Assembly: GCA_019055375.1 (NCBI GenBank)
Contig: JAHQIW010007161.1
Coordinates: 18,708 to 82,707 of the forward strand
Direction: 5' to 3'
Length of the DNA: 64,000 nt
DNA from: Parelaphostrongylus tenuis
Taxonomy: Eukaryota; Nematoda; Chromadorea; Rhabditida; Metastrongylidae
Positions within the stretch are counted from its first letter, which is position 1; each line of letters opens with the position of its first letter. A program made the position numbers and the translations under genes. This document shows, piece after piece, positions 32,210-44,245 of the stretch. The notes under the pieces are model-generated. The model had not been told where the DNA came from. It searched no databases and worked only from the letters and a program-made list of their open reading frames with translations.

Positions 32210-32535
32210 TATATGAGGAAAACTATTATCACATCAACAAGGTGTAAACATCGACTTTCATGCTGTTTAGATAAATTTTCTATGTCTTTTTTTTGGAGAA
32301 TAGTACAACATTCAAGTTTCATATGATGTTCCAAAGTGTTTCGAATATAAAAGATAATTGGCGCTTAAAAGTCTTTTCAGTCTTCTGCTGTATTGAAAGA
32401 ACATGCCTTTTGACGTTACTAGTTTATTGTAGTCAATTCGATGGAAATGAGTTGCATCATTGTCGACAACACGGTAGCAGCAATTTGCTCTAATATGAAT
32501 GCTAGAATGCAGAGATGTATGCTGCCACCCCCGGC

Positions 32536-32784
32536 TCAGGATGTGATGATAACGCCTGTGCCTGACCCGCACTTGACAATTTCGGGCTCTCTCTCGGTAT
32601 GAATCTCATTTTTTTCGCACAGCTTTGTTTCGTGATAAACGAATTCTTCGCAGACCACAAACATTATCATGGCGAACTGGTCTAAAACCATGTGGCAAAG
32701 TGCAGTGAATCGAGCGATTCGAATGTTGGCATCGGTTCCATTTAGATCGCACTTCTTCTCGGCATTTGCTACTGTCGACTGAAA
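32536..32784 (-). other. Family-U exon, open copy, unrecognised secreted-type protein
   Basis: After a TTCAATTTCAG acceptor at 32785-32795 the minus strand is open for 82 codons to a TGA at 32538-32536. It reads TVANAEKKCDLN, ARFTALCHMVLDQFA, MFVVCEEFVYHETKLCEK and EIVKCGSGTGVIITS, with five cysteines. Copies at 15985, 19490 and 52850 keep the same frame, with AEKKC and ALCHIVLDQFAKT conserved, so this was a coding exon of a multicopy family. A candidate first exon upstream (near 32880) is broken by a stop. I do not recognise the family. Confidence 0.5.
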
Positions 32785-32799
32785 CTGAAATTGAACTGT

Positions 32800-33700
32800 A
32801 TTTTATTCGAAGAAAATATTTTCATTGGGCCGTTATTCATTGTAACATAACATCAGCAATAAACGGAGACATCATCTCAAAGTTGATTAGTCATAATAAT
32901 GCAATATTCAGCATCGAACTGTATAATGTGATGAACTCAGATTTAGCGCTTTTTTGAAGAAACTGATAAACTTGTGAATTAAAATTCATTAAGAAAATCC
33001 TACCGTTTGTAACTCGAAAGTCTAGTGTTCTTAAAAAACTAGCCGAAGAAGGATTACAAGGTTGAAAACATTAAAAGATTCGCAGTGAATGACTAGAATG
33101 GGATCTACTGCGACAGCACTTTGTCTTATTAGAAATATACTCGTGTGTCATCGAGAAGTGATCATGTTTCTTAGAGGAACACGTGTTCAGACATCCAAGT
33201 CCTGAGTAGTATAGCTATATCCACAGCTATCACTCCAGAAAAATGTGAAGGCTTACCAAAAATAATGGAGTTATGACTTATCACTAAACGCTTGGACTAC
33301 GACGCTTCATGTTGTTGACGACATATCAAGTAAATGAGAGAATGCGACTCTTTTCGCGTAACTCGCCTTTTATTCAGTTTTTCTGTGGTTTTCGTGTAGT
33401 CTTTTGCGATGAAATATAAAAGCCATCTTTTCCAAGATAGTTATCAAACATTCTCATTTCTGAAACGTATATCAGTCTTCAACAGACCTCTTTCATAAAG
33501 TGATCTATATTCAGTTGGTAGCGAGAGAGCATGGCTTGCTCCCAGGTACTGAATGAGAAATTCAAGCGCGAACCCTTTTCTGTAATGAAGAAAACGTAGT
33601 GACATATACGGAGAACCCTTTGAGAGTCCAAATTTATCTCTATATAGATCTGTTCCATGCATACAATAGCGATGGTACATCATAGCAATCATGTAGGAAT
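32800..33700. other. No gene recognised
   Basis: Frames 32766-32957 and 33444-33824 are not supported; the latter reads through a C-family repeat fragment (33705-33785). Confidence 0.35.
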
Positions 33701-33704
33701 GAGG

Positions 33705-33785
33705 ATTCAATATAATTCCAAAAAAGAATGATTTAAGCTCCAAAAAGGGTTTTTGGGGTTTCAAAAACAGTCGATCTTTTGATAT
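33705..33785 (-). repeat. Fragment of C-family palindrome arm
   Basis: ATAATTCCAAAAAAGAATGA and GGGGTTTCAAAAACAGTCGA match 58668-58740. No ribozyme core is included. Confidence 0.6.
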
Positions 33786-33917
33786 AGGAATGAGGATTAT
33801 TGGCCAAAAATTGTAAATATTCACCTTGAATTATTTTAAGTCTCCTCTATGAAGATAAGGTGGAGACGTTTAATACTGGTCCTGTAGACACTTCTCAGGC
33901 ATTTTATTGATCCTTGT

Positions 33918-34094
33918 TCACAGTGTTTCCGCCGTGCACATCCCAGTACTCCGAGCATTTGATTCAGTTCGTTTTTCCTCTTCTTCTTGAACGTCGTGGA
34001 ATACTGTTTGAGCTGGTCTCCTCAAAATCTCGAGAATAGCCTGGCGGTGACGCTCCATAGGGCGCTCGATGTAGAGTGATAATGTTTGTGACCT
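33918..34094 (-). other. Possible terminal exon of an unrecognised gene
   Basis: A TTTCTTTGCAG acceptor precedes an open minus-strand frame reading SLYIERPMERHRQAILEILR, then RPAQTVFHDVQEEEEKRTES to a TGA. The charged, helix-like composition and the splice site suggest a real last exon. Upstream exons were not found with confidence; 34490-34753 is an open but anonymous frame on the same strand. Confidence 0.35.
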
Positions 34095-34099
34095 GCAAA

Positions 34100-35195
34100 G
34101 AAATCCTTCCCCATAAAACAAAGTTGTATGAATAGAAGAACGAAAGTCATACTAAGAGAGATCCTGAATCGATTCACTGAGCTAAATTACTCACAGACAA
34201 CTTTGGGAAAATTCGATGGTTGACTACTTTTTGCTGACGGCCTCTTATAACATCATATTCAGTGAGGAGGAGAGTCTTCAACTATATCACGAAAGCGATG
34301 TTCTTGATTAAGAAATTAGTCTTTTGAACATCCTCACATACTATTTTGAATCTTTACAGCAGGTTTAAATATGGTCGACGAGATAAATTTTCATTATTAG
34401 TCGTAATCTATCGACTGGAAAGGTAATGACACAAAACCACGTGCTATCACCATGACTAACGTCTCTCAATCCCAGATGCAAAGTAGAGTTTAGTGTGAGT
34501 CATAGGCCACTGATAGGCGGTAGCGCCGAAGCGTGCGTGTGCCTCTAACGAATCTCGAAAAGGCTCTAAACTCTATCACAAACGTCACTAAAGACTCAAA
34601 ATATGCTACCAGATTAGACGTTATATTGAGCGAGGTTTCAAGAAACAGTTGATTTGAAGATTGCACGATTCTTAGAGCCTTCGATGAGATTGGTGAGTGT
34701 GAGGTGCTGATGAAGACAAAATCGAATCTGGGCAGATGGTTAGGACAGTTCAAAGAAGGCAGTTTTGACCTTGTAGACGGCCTCGTTCTGACCGGTAATC
34801 CGCATTAAGCGAAAGTGACTTGCAAGTTGCTTTGGATGGTGCATTCACTCTTGATCGAGCACTAGTGGTTTGGCTGAAAAGCTTGGTGTTTCACTGCGCG
34901 CCTTTGTCATCAAGTTGACCAATTTGACTTTGTCCGCAAAAAGCCTCTTCAGGATCCACATGATTTCATCGACAATGGTGGGCCACACTTTGGAGGATAG
35001 TTGTGATGTTTATGTCGTTGATTGCTCATATAAACGAAAACTTCAAAAGTTTATCACAATTATGCTCCACCATGTATTCGACTGAATTATTTTGTCCCAA
35101 CAGTGGCTGAAAATCATTAATTTAGTACAGCAATTTTTGAAAGTACCCGAGAATGCTATAAAGAGACTGTTCGTCATTTATCATTTCAAAAAGGG
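34100..35195. other. No gene recognised
   Basis: The frames 34490-34753 (minus) and 34870-35085 (plus) show no motif. No repeats are evident. Confidence 0.35.
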
Positions 35196-35270
35196 CAACA
35201 TGAAACTACTATGACACGGATTGTTTCAACACGGAACTGGCGCAACACGGAAGTGCTTATTCGCTCTAAT
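35195..35270. repeat. Short tandem repeats around AACACGGAA
   Basis: GACACGGATTG, CAACACGGAACTG and CAACACGGAAGTG follow one another at about 17-base spacing. Similar strings flank the duplicated blocks at 29370-29420 and 56040-56085. Confidence 0.55.
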
Positions 35271-35372
35271 AATTCGTAAAAAAGTCATATTAGGGTCTAT
35301 GACTTTATTCCGCTGACGCTGCTTTCAATTTGTCATTCGTCAAATAAATAAATATGACACATTAGTTAGAAA

Positions 35373-35705
35373 TCATTTCTATTTGACCGCCCATTGCGGT
35401 GTCATGATGTTATGTGCAAACATCATAACACCGCAATAGGCGGTCAAATGAAAATGATTTTCATTTGATTATCAAAACCCAATATCTGTCAACAAAAGTG
35501 GGTTCAATGTCGATAATGACTGCCCCGCCACACCGGAAACGGTTGGCTGTTGACAGATAATGCTTTGTAGAGTAGAAAGAGTGGAGTGCAAAGCGAGCGT
35601 CGGTGGTGCAACGATCTAGTACATGCTCCCGGCAAGAGTAAAATCTGGGTTCAAATCCCGGCTAATGCAAAAGTTTTCGCACACCACTCTACATTATTAG
35701 GTTTA
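35373..35705. mobile_element. tRNA-like element T3 with a perfect hairpin at its left end
   Basis: A hairpin spans 35373-35458 (ATTTGACCGCCCATTGCGGT against ACCGCAATAGGCGGTCAAAT, small central loop near 35415). To its right is the T-family right arm: CCAATATCTGTCAAC, then a tRNA-like module (35600-35670) with T arm CTGGG-TTCAAAT-CCCGG and box A TGGTGCAACGA, ending at CCACTCTACATTATTAGG. The usual left arm is replaced by the hairpin. Confidence 0.65.
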
Positions 35706-35709
35706 TGAT

Positions 35710-37100
35710 AGACTAGGTTCGAAGTCAGAGAATCCTTGATGACTTATTGAAAATGGGTGAAAATCTCTGTTTCACACAAACATCCTCTCTCTACTGAGAG
35801 GATAATGATACTGCATACGGGAGTGAATGCGTTTTGAAATTTTAATGCGCTGGAGGTACACTCGTCAGCAGAAGTGCTTCGCTACCCGTAATACATTTTA
35901 TCGTATGCTAAACTGCTCTTATCTGGACTGGAAGATGATTGCTAAGGTCACCCACTAGCGAAAATGTCGCCATCGTTATGAGCGCAGTTTTGTCCCTTTT
36001 AAGACACAGCAATATTTGCTCCAAAGTGTTGTTTTGTACAAAAATTCCAGAATAATCCGAGAACCTAGGATACGCTTGAGTCGAAGTGATTGTTTCATAA
36101 GGAAATTGCACTACAGAATTTTTCAGAATTGATACGAACCGCTGAACCGTAGTATAGTTGAAATTAGACTTCATGGAAAGTGTACAACAACAAAAGTTGT
36201 TTTTCCTGTTCTTCATTCAGAAATTGCTAGAAGTTGAGATTGGTACACAAACACCCACCGTGACGAAAAAGGTGAAACGTTTAAGAAGGTCTACGAAGAA
36301 GCCTATGCTCAATGTCATTCCGCATGATTTTTTGTCAACGTTCACTGTACCCACTTCGATATATTAGCCATTTTTTGAACTCTGAGATTTTTCTATTACA
36401 CGATGAGATCTTTTTTGCAATTTTTTTGCCTACTGTCAATTCTGATACAGCTACAAATTTGTTTCTTCTTGTTAATTTATCTTGATGACATGCCATTACT
36501 CGCCTGTTTCTAAACCCTTCAAGTCTCTGTTTGAGGTATCAGTCACCCTCAAAGTTAACTAAGGCGATTGCCGCTGCTTATATAGTGCTGTCAAAAACGT
36601 TCCGTAGCAGGAGTTATGCCTGTCTTGTCAACCGATATCTTCTTTTACGAATTACCTCTCAAAAAAGCACTTATATAATCGTCGTTTTGTTGAATGCAGA
36701 TATTTTTTTATCGAGAATTTGCAGATTCTTTGTCTCAGCATCGAAATTGAGCAAGCGGAAATCAATTTGAGACGCGCAATTTGTGGAATTGGCTCACTCA
36801 TAGAAATTTCTGTCAAAGTCGTCACTGCAATTCACTCCACCAACCAATTCCCCTCTCCTTTGTATTAGTAGAGCTTCTCACTGTAAGTACATCAAGAGAT
36901 TTCGCTTCAAATCATGCGAGTTGGAACAATTAAAGCGTTTGGGAAGTTAAAGAGCTGTCAGTGCGGTGTCTTCCACGTATAGTAAGAGTTGAGTACCAAT
37001 ACCGCTGCTGCCTTGTGAAAGATCAAATGTAAAAAAATGCGGATCTTGCTTTACTCAAAACTACAATATTTCTTGAATTTTTAGGAGGTAAAAACTGACA
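35710..37100. other. Diverged duplicated-block DNA
   Basis: The sequence upstream of the 37108-37920 pseudogene is a diverged relative of 10430-11230 and 55000-55530. Open frames 35908-36216, 36158-36367 and 36531-36770 are not supported. Confidence 0.35.
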
Positions 37101-37107
37101 TTCTTTC

Positions 37108-37920
37108 AAAAATGTCAAGCATTCGGCCGGTCCCTTTATATTTCGCTGCCAGCTGCAATCCCGACAGTGTTTGAATGTGAAGCGTTACCTGCAGGTCAAG
37201 GTACTAAATAGAATGCTGTGGTGCCACAAATGTCCCACATACCACTTAGATGTCTATGAATATTGACCAGAATGATGTTTCTTTGGCACTGCAATCCGGC
37301 TTTTCATATTGGAGGAAAGTGAATTTTAGATTCAGAAAATGTGGAAAATTATTTACAAAGGCCACTGATTATTTATTTTTAACTATAAAAACCAAAAAAC
37401 TTTATGGCAGTGAACTAAAAACTGCACCTCAACTAGCTTCACTTTGCCTGTTGCCATGGTTTACTCTACTAAAGCCGATGCCGTGACCCACTTTCCTGGC
37501 ATTGCAACTACCAAAGCAGTGACTAAAGAATTTGTAGAACGCCTAGTGATGCAAACAGTAAGCTGCAACACTTGAATGTCAAGTGTTCTCTTCCTTTCGA
37601 GTTGTCTGCAAGGGCGTACGCAGCAAGCTTCAAATTTCTACAATACATCGGCCTTGTTGTTAATATGGCCTGCGTGGCGGCGTATAATGTAATTGGATAC
37701 CAGATTCAACTAGACCACTCGAACCGTAAAGTTGATGTTTAGGTCTTAGTCGTTCTCGAATCCAAGCTCGTAGACGCACTCCTACCTGATTTTGTTATTT
37801 TGGATATTTCGAGTCAAGTGAGTGTAACAATCACTTTTGCGCCATTGTTGTGCGTGAAGGGATATGACGATATGAGTAGGTATTTAGTAGTAAACGATCT
37901 GAAAGATTTCATGCAAAAAT
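37108..37920 (+). pseudogene. Broken fourth copy of the SCVP-like secreted protein gene
   Basis: Exon 1 remains (37115-37205) show the signal segment and CCTGCAGGTCAAG followed by GTACTA, but one base is missing so the frame shifts. Exon 2 (about 37415-37561) keeps TLPVAMVYST, PGIATT and FVERLVMQT before a GTAAGC donor, yet lacks the residues that normally precede TLPV and has no clear acceptor. Exon 3 starts after GATGTTTAG near 37743 and is open to a TAA near 37920, with ALLPD and PLLC retained. The layout matches the intact genes. Confidence 0.65.
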
Positions 37921-38418
37921 AAGGCACATAATTGAAAAGCAGGACAATGTTCATTATTTCTTAAAAGACGAACAATTACCAAGCAATCACTACAGAAATC
38001 TGTGATGATATTGTTTAATCACTAAGGGACGATGTGTACCTGCTGAGGTACATGAATGCTTGGAGGCCTTTCTCGCTGGCAAAACTTTTCTCTCAGATAT
38101 TTGGCAATCAGTCGAAAGCTTAATTATCTGCGATTTTAACAGCACCTTTGAATTTTGATATAACTTTTTATTACATTGTAGCAACGGAAATAAAATCATG
38201 TTTCACATTCAAATTGCTTTATTTCCTCGACTAAGACTTATTTAGTCAAGCGCCATTTCGACCTCGTGCAAAAACGTATCTCTTGATCTTTTTCAGTGTT
38301 TAAATAGTCTTTCCATAGCAAAAATCAAGAGAATTTGAATGGCGTAATTCGTCTCCAAAAAAGCATCTCCACTGTGCTGAAAATGCGAACATAAAATTTT
38401 GTTCCATATTGAAAGATT

Positions 38419-38721
38419 CCAGCGTATGTGGGGCAGTGGTTAGAGGTGCTCTGCATCGCACACGAAGTTAATGGTTCGATCTCACGCTCAGGGCTCACCA
38501 AGTCATCCATTCCTCCGGGCTCGGTAAATTGGTACCGACTGGTCGCAGACCTGTCTGGGTGGATAAGCAGCACTGACTCGGTTTAGCGGAAGGCCACCGC
38601 GAGTCATTGTAAAGACCAAATATGCATTCAGTCACTTCAAACGAATTTAAATATTGAAGACGAATGCATGGCGCATCCCTCATGGATTGATCAAGGCCGA
38701 GAGCTTTATCCCTTATCCTTT
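38419..38721 (+). repeat. tRNA-derived SINE, copy 3, with target-site duplication
   Basis: The head GTGGGGCAGTGGTTAGAGGT, box B GGTTCGATCTC, body CCTCCGGGCTCGGTAAATT and TTTATCC tail match copies 1 and 2. The direct repeat ATTGAAAGATT (38408-38418 and 38722-38732) is an 11-bp target-site duplication. Confidence 0.92.
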
Positions 38722-38739
38722 ATTGAAAGATTTCCAACT

Positions 38740-39850
38740 GAACAAAGCTTTTCCTTCGAAGTTTGACTAACCAGTCAATAGATCAAATTTTAAGGATTCC
38801 AATGACTTACTTGGTTTTTATAAAGGACCTGGTATTATGCAGCAGCAACTAAAAGAAAACTGAGTTTTGCAGAAAATGAATCACTTCAACTATCTTCTCT
38901 TCGCAACGATGTATGGGAAAAAAACGTATTATTCATCGTTTTTAGTGTTTAAAAAATCAATCGATAGCACAAATCAAAGCAAGTTGAATGGCATATTTCA
39001 TTTTCAAAAAGGTCTTGTTATTGCGTGAAAGAGCGAGATAAAATTTTATTTCTTATTAGAAAATTTATAACGACCAGAGCCTCTCTCTTATGATTTTCAA
39101 CAGTGTTTTTATATTTTTGGACAGATATCTTATTGTTTTATAAGGACCAGAAGAAAACTGGGTTTCGCACTCGCTGCTTTCTTCCAGCTTTGCAAAGCCC
39201 AATCTTGTTTTGGCTGTTAGAGCGTTGTAAGAGGTTGATATTCAAAACCAAAAAATTATTGGAACTCCTAAAATCTATTCTCGATTAATTACTAAAACTC
39301 CAGCTTTGGTCAGCGAAAAATCTCTGGATGAAAAACCAAAATTCATTTTTGCTCTTCCAGCCCAATAAAAAATCGTTTTTGGAAACGAAATACACCACTA
39401 AAGCTCTTATGATCTGGACTATCGAATGGTTAACTGAACAATAAAAAGGACCGAGCAGTGCGTTTTCCAAGGCATCAAAGTGAGAAGCGGTTAAAAAGTG
39501 ATCCGGTTTTGCGAAATCTAATCTTCTTTTGGCTGTTACAGCGAAATGTGTAGTCCATTTCGAAAATTAGATAAATTGTTGGAATTCCTAAGAGTTTATC
39601 TATCAACTGATCATTAAAACTCTGAAAGGAACGCTTTTTTCAGCGAGAATCTTTGAATGAGGAACGAAATGTTAATTTTGTTTTTTTTTTTCAGCGCAAT
39701 ACCAAGATCTTTTTGAAGATGGAATATACCATCCAAATTCTTTTGATTCAGACCACCGAATGATTATTAAATCGTAAAAAACAAGAGCAAAATAAGGTTT
39801 TTTTTCTCAAAAGTAGAAATGGCGCTTAGCTAACCGAAGAGTACTATTGG
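38740..39850. repeat. AT-rich repeats in tandem
   Basis: The segment 39150-39480 is followed by a diverged direct copy at 39490-39800: TTTGGCTGTTAGAGCG against TTTGGCTGTTACAGCG, ATTATTGGAACTCCTA against ATTGTTGGAATTCCTA, and CAGCGCAAT or CAGCCCAAT. Relatives occur at 25720-25950 and 38280-38400. No gene is recognised. Confidence 0.5.
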
Positions 39851-41290
39851 TTTTTTGAGAGGTTATAATTGTACGCTGTAAAAGCGAAAAGATGATTGCA
39901 TTTTACGCCTAAAATGTTCTATCTCTGCTTATACGTCATGATCGGTTTATCGGTAGTTTAAGTGAAGTTTTTATGGAAGAAGGGCTTCATTTTTAAGAAG
40001 AAGACGAAAAATTATGGTGGAAAATGTTTTGAAAATATATGCAGCAGATCGAAGAATCATGTGTGAAAAAACTCCCTACGTTCCCCATGAAAAACCCATC
40101 CTTGCAAAACGAATTTCATTTCCACCTGTTCTCGAACAATTTTTTCCTCATTGTATCTATGTTTTTGTTATTATTTGATAGCTTAAAAAATGCTGATACT
40201 GCCACCTAATTTGTTTCATGAAAAATTTTCTGCAGTAAGCTCTACTAAACGAAAGAAAATAATATTTTGCTTTCGGTGCAATCGGCACTATGTTTGAACT
40301 ATACAGCAGGTTTTATTGGCAATTATGTATTGAAATTTTGGTTTTAAGGAAGCATTATTGCAACTACATGACAGATCGTATTTGAAGGAATACCTACAAG
40401 TGCATTCTGGTAAGAGGAACGTCCAGTGATCCTGAAATTCAATACTTTTCAATGAAACAACAGCGTCTTTCAGATAACACCGCATTTCAAATATTTTTAA
40501 GAATTCTTTCGACGAGATTGTATGAGTTCACTTCAAAGACAAAGTTTTTCCAATTCCAAATATCAACTAATACTTATGCGGAGGAATTTCCAAACTTGGT
40601 TAGAATTAGGTCTTGGTAGAGAATGCATTCATCATGTTGTGGGCTACTTCCGCGGAAAGAGTGCAAATTACTCATCACCAATTTCGAAACTTTACACAGG
40701 TGTTATAGATTTTCTTCTTGGAATATTCAAAAATCACCAATTGATACAATCTATATTAGCCTTTAAGAAACTACCTCCGCTCATAAATCAGCATCGGTCC
40801 ACAATTCCGACTCGCTGCGCTAACTCATGCTTCGTGCAATCAAAAAGTGCTGTATCACATTCTCTTATGCTGACTAACAGTAGATCTTTATAACGTGTGA
40901 AATTTGCAACTCACTGCTGAGCCTTGCTTTTCGAAAGACTTCCCTAGTGCGATATACCAACAAAAAGAAACGTGCATCTCATTTTTGAAGTAGGCAAGTC
41001 TCTTGGGTGGCCTGGATTTGTGGGCAGTTATATAGCAAAATTTGTATATCAGAGGCATTTTAACGTCGTATCAAAGTACCACAAATAACCCAAAAATTTT
41101 GACAAAACAGAGGGAGAAATCCTAACTAAAAACGAAAAGCGCGCAAAACTGCGCAAATCGCGCTGTACTCGTCGATTTCTATAGCCGTCCCCTAGGGGTT
41201 AAACAACTGTTACCATACTTTCTATCGCCTGTTTGTATTTCAGAAAATAATAAAAATAACTGTATTCTCATACCTGTTGCATTTTTGCTT
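39850..41290. other. No gene recognised
   Basis: The 123-codon frame 40522-40893 has no motif or splice support; I cannot call it a gene. Confidence 0.35.
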
Positions 41291-41309
41291 CTAATTCTCA
41301 AATATCACA

Positions 41310-41920
41310 GATGGAACTAATTCCAGAGCCGACTATTCATTAATATCGGCATAGTTGAGATAAATCATTAGTTTCACCTGTTAAGCAGTTCCAAGGTGTT
41401 ATTAACAGTATTTGTTGAATATCAGTGATGTAGCGCAATTATGTAGTGTAGTACTACAGCACAGAAAAAACAATAATCGTATATTGCTTTACGTTTCGGC
41501 GAGCATGGAAAGGTTAAGTTGATCCGCAATCCAGTCGGTCAGAAACCTCCATATCCTCATCAAAAAAAAAGTAAGAAACGGATATTTGGATGGCTTAGTA
41601 AAATCCTTTGCAAAACACTGTTCGCTTGAATGTTTTAGTTCCAATTCTTCAGAGAAGAGCAGTCACTGAAGAATGCAGTCAATGCATGAGTGGGGCTATG
41701 CCTAACTCAATCCGGAAAGACTAGCCTGAGTTATGGTACAAGATCACGCGTGACTACGAGGCACTTTGCTTTTATTTTTGGACCTTTACTATTTATCCAA
41801 AGGACTTCAAAATTTTGCGAGTGGATGTTTTTGATTCTTGCGTGAAGACAGCGAATTTAACGTTAAAATCTGCTCGTTTATGTTTTTGTTTCCCTAGACG
41901 TGCCTTTTGGGTACATAGTA
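41310..41920 (-). mobile_element. PLE 3' end (PLE-3), minus orientation
   Basis: It aligns with 4695-5300 of PLE-1: CCAGAGCCGACTATTC, TTCCAAGGTGTTATTA, the terminal repeat (with part of the hammerhead deleted around 41495-41510), TCGCAATCCAGTC, the spacer and the start of the GIY-YIG domain (41740-41905). It stops at an inverted junction near 41920. Confidence 0.7.
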
Positions 41921-42600
41921 AAAGCCTAAAAATGAACCGCAAAGAGGAGTGGCCGTCGTAATAACGCGTGTCTCGCGCTATATCTCAGCTTAATCTTCGC
42001 GACCAGGGTCAGGAGCAACCTCACTTATGCACTGCCTCTCGCGGCTGGTCTTCAATGAATAGTTGAAAGACCTAGGAAATCAAAACAGTGAGTGTTTCAG
42101 AATGAAGCTTTTACAATTCGATCCAAAATCGTTTCTTACGTGTTCACCTGAGGTTATGAAAGTTCTGACTGAGTGGATTGCAGATCAGTTTGATCTTTCC
42201 ATGTTATAAAGAAGGCGAGCCTTGCCGAAACATTGGCCAATGTACGATTATTGGAATATCTGTACTGTATTGCTACATTATAGTACTGCGCTGATCACTG
42301 ATTCAATAAATACTGATAACTTAGCTCTAGCTGGCACGAGGTTGGCAGACAACGTCGATGTTGTCGTTGTTTGTTGTTGTACGCTGATCGCTGTACGGAT
42401 TGCTAGCTAACGTTTCGGAGACACCGCCTCGTCGTCTACCAGCTTCCTGCCACCTAGAGAGTTAAGTTAGCATATTTGATTGATAATTAACTTTGATGCT
42501 GAGGTTAATAGAGAGTCGATTTCACGAGCTTTTGCGCCAATAAATAGTGTTATTAACACTTCGGAGTTGCTTAGTAGAATAAACTACTGAATATGAAATA
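41921..42600 (+). mobile_element. PLE 3' end (PLE-4), plus orientation, back to back with PLE-3
   Basis: AAAAATGAACCGCAAAGAGG (41930-41949) matches the complement of 5155-5174 and continues through the spacer to a terminal repeat at 42195-42585 (AATAGTGTTATTAACACTTC). A dead hammerhead lies at 42206-42245 (TATAAAGA, GAAA kept). A D-lineage insert interrupts it near 42330-42480. Confidence 0.7.
42401..42440 (-). ncRNA. Hammerhead relic, lineage D
   Basis: The minus strand reads GACGACGA-GGCGGTGTCTCC-GAAA-CGTT-AGC. Stem III and the cleavage side match 46601-46636, but the CTGANGA core is altered to ACGACGA. Confidence 0.5.
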
Positions 42601-42817
42601 CCAACTCCTGTTTGTATCCGATACTGCAGCAGTTGTTCCCTCGAATAGCTGCTACTTTCCTTTCTCTTCTACGCTTATCCTATCGCATCACCTATATCAC
42701 CTGTCGTCCCGTTGATCGTCGATTGACTAGAGAGTGTACCAGCAACTCTTCCATTTTTCCCTGTCGCGTGCAAGAGTAGCCCAGTGGGTTCTCCTTCCTC
42801 TGGGGAATAGCTGAGCA

Positions 42818-44210
42818 TCATATCTTTCTTGCATAGCTTTCGTGAAAAAGTCGGACAAACGGGTCGGTGATCTTCCTGTGGAGCGCTTGATGTCCCGAGA
42901 AATCCAGTCGGTAACGGCTCTCATTCACCGGTTGCCGTTGGAGAGCATTACGTGTCCGGCCCACCTTGTTTTCGATATCCTGGCGTGCATGACGGCGTCT
43001 TTGATTCGATCGCTGACGCAGGACCTTAAAACTTCGGATTCTTTCTCTCATTTGCGAAATACGGAATACTCCTAGCATCGACCTTTCGACTGCGCGTTCG
43101 ATAACGCCAACTGACCTTTCATCCTGCTTACGTAGCGACCATGTTTCTGCTGCATTCGTTACGGCAGGGATAATTGTCGAGTCAAAAAGGTGGACACGGA
43201 GTCGGATGTTCTTTGTCCTCTTCACTATATCTTCGACCCCCTTAAACGTTCCCCAAGCCGCCCGTTTCCTCCTGCTCAACTCTGGAGCTAGGTCGTTCAT
43301 TATGTTGATTTCACGGTTTAGATAGACATAACTAAAGCAATCGGAGATTGTCGTTCCGTTGAGCGTGAATGGTACATTCAAAACCCATCCGTTCCTCATG
43401 AACATCGTTTTCGTTAGATCCAGTTGAAGACCAATGTTTCCACAGGCGTTATCGAAATCGATCAGCATTCGTTCCGCTTGACTGATGTTAGGTGTTATGA
43501 AGACCATATCGTCAACAAAGCAAAGATAGTTTAAATGTCGACCGTCAATTTTCACTCCCATATTGTCCCATTCTAATGTTCACATGATGTTTTGTAGAGT
43601 TGCAGTGAATAATTTTAGCGAAATTGTATTGCCATGTCGAACCGCTCTCCGTACGTCAATGGTAATATTGTTGCAGAATGGAGATATTTTGCTGGTGAAA
43701 TCTTTATAAAGCATACGAAGGATTACAATGTACCGAGTAGGGATGCCCTGGTTATCCAGTGCCTCTAAACCGCTTCTATTTTCATTGACTTAAAGGTCGA
43801 TGGAAGTGAGACAGAGTGGTTATTTGTACTCTCGTAAAGTTTCAATGATTCTTATAATCGTGTGGATGTGGTCTATGGTATCAAATCCTTTTCGGAACCC
43901 TGTTTGTTCGCATGGCTGTCCTTCGTCCAATGTTCTGTCAATACTGTTTAAGATGACTCGAGATAATAGTTTATAGACAACGGACAGCAAGCAGATTGGG
44001 CGATATGCCAATGTGGTGAAGGTCACCTTTTTTGAACAACAGTACGGTCTTGCTGGTTTTCCATTGAATAGGCACCTTGCATTCTGACAGGTAGCGAGTG
44101 AAGAGGCGAGCCAGGGTGTTGATGAGAACTGGCTGTAGGTTTTTCAGGTGTTGTGTTCTAATCCTGTCTAAAACGGGTGTTGTTCTGTTCTTCATCGACC
44201 GATATAGCAT
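42818..44210 (-). pseudogene. RTE reverse transcriptase and C-terminal region
   Basis: From 44210: KTVLLFKKGD, then AYRPICLLSVVYKLLSRVIL and QTGFRKGFDTIDHIHT (44026-43820), NTISLKLFTATLQ (about 43640), a TGA stop near 43578 where the paralogous frame continues, then LCFVDDMVFITPN (43520-43480) with the catalytic FVDD, NISQAERML, MLGVFRISQMRERIRS, a frameshift near 43010-42950, and finally LARDREKWKS. Catalytic aspartates remain, but the protein cannot be made in one piece. Confidence 0.88.
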
Positions 44211-44245
44211 GTCGGACTTCGCAATGGAGAAGAGGTGGGAACAAT

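Noticed and set aside
33444..33824. 126-codon open frame
   Set aside because: Its first part is a C-family repeat fragment; the rest has no support.
34695..34725. CTGATGAAGACAAAATCGAAT near 34700
   Set aside because: GAAT replaces GAAA and stems I and III are absent.
40522..40893. 123-codon open frame
   Set aside because: No recognisable motif, no splice signals, no second copy; length alone is not enough.
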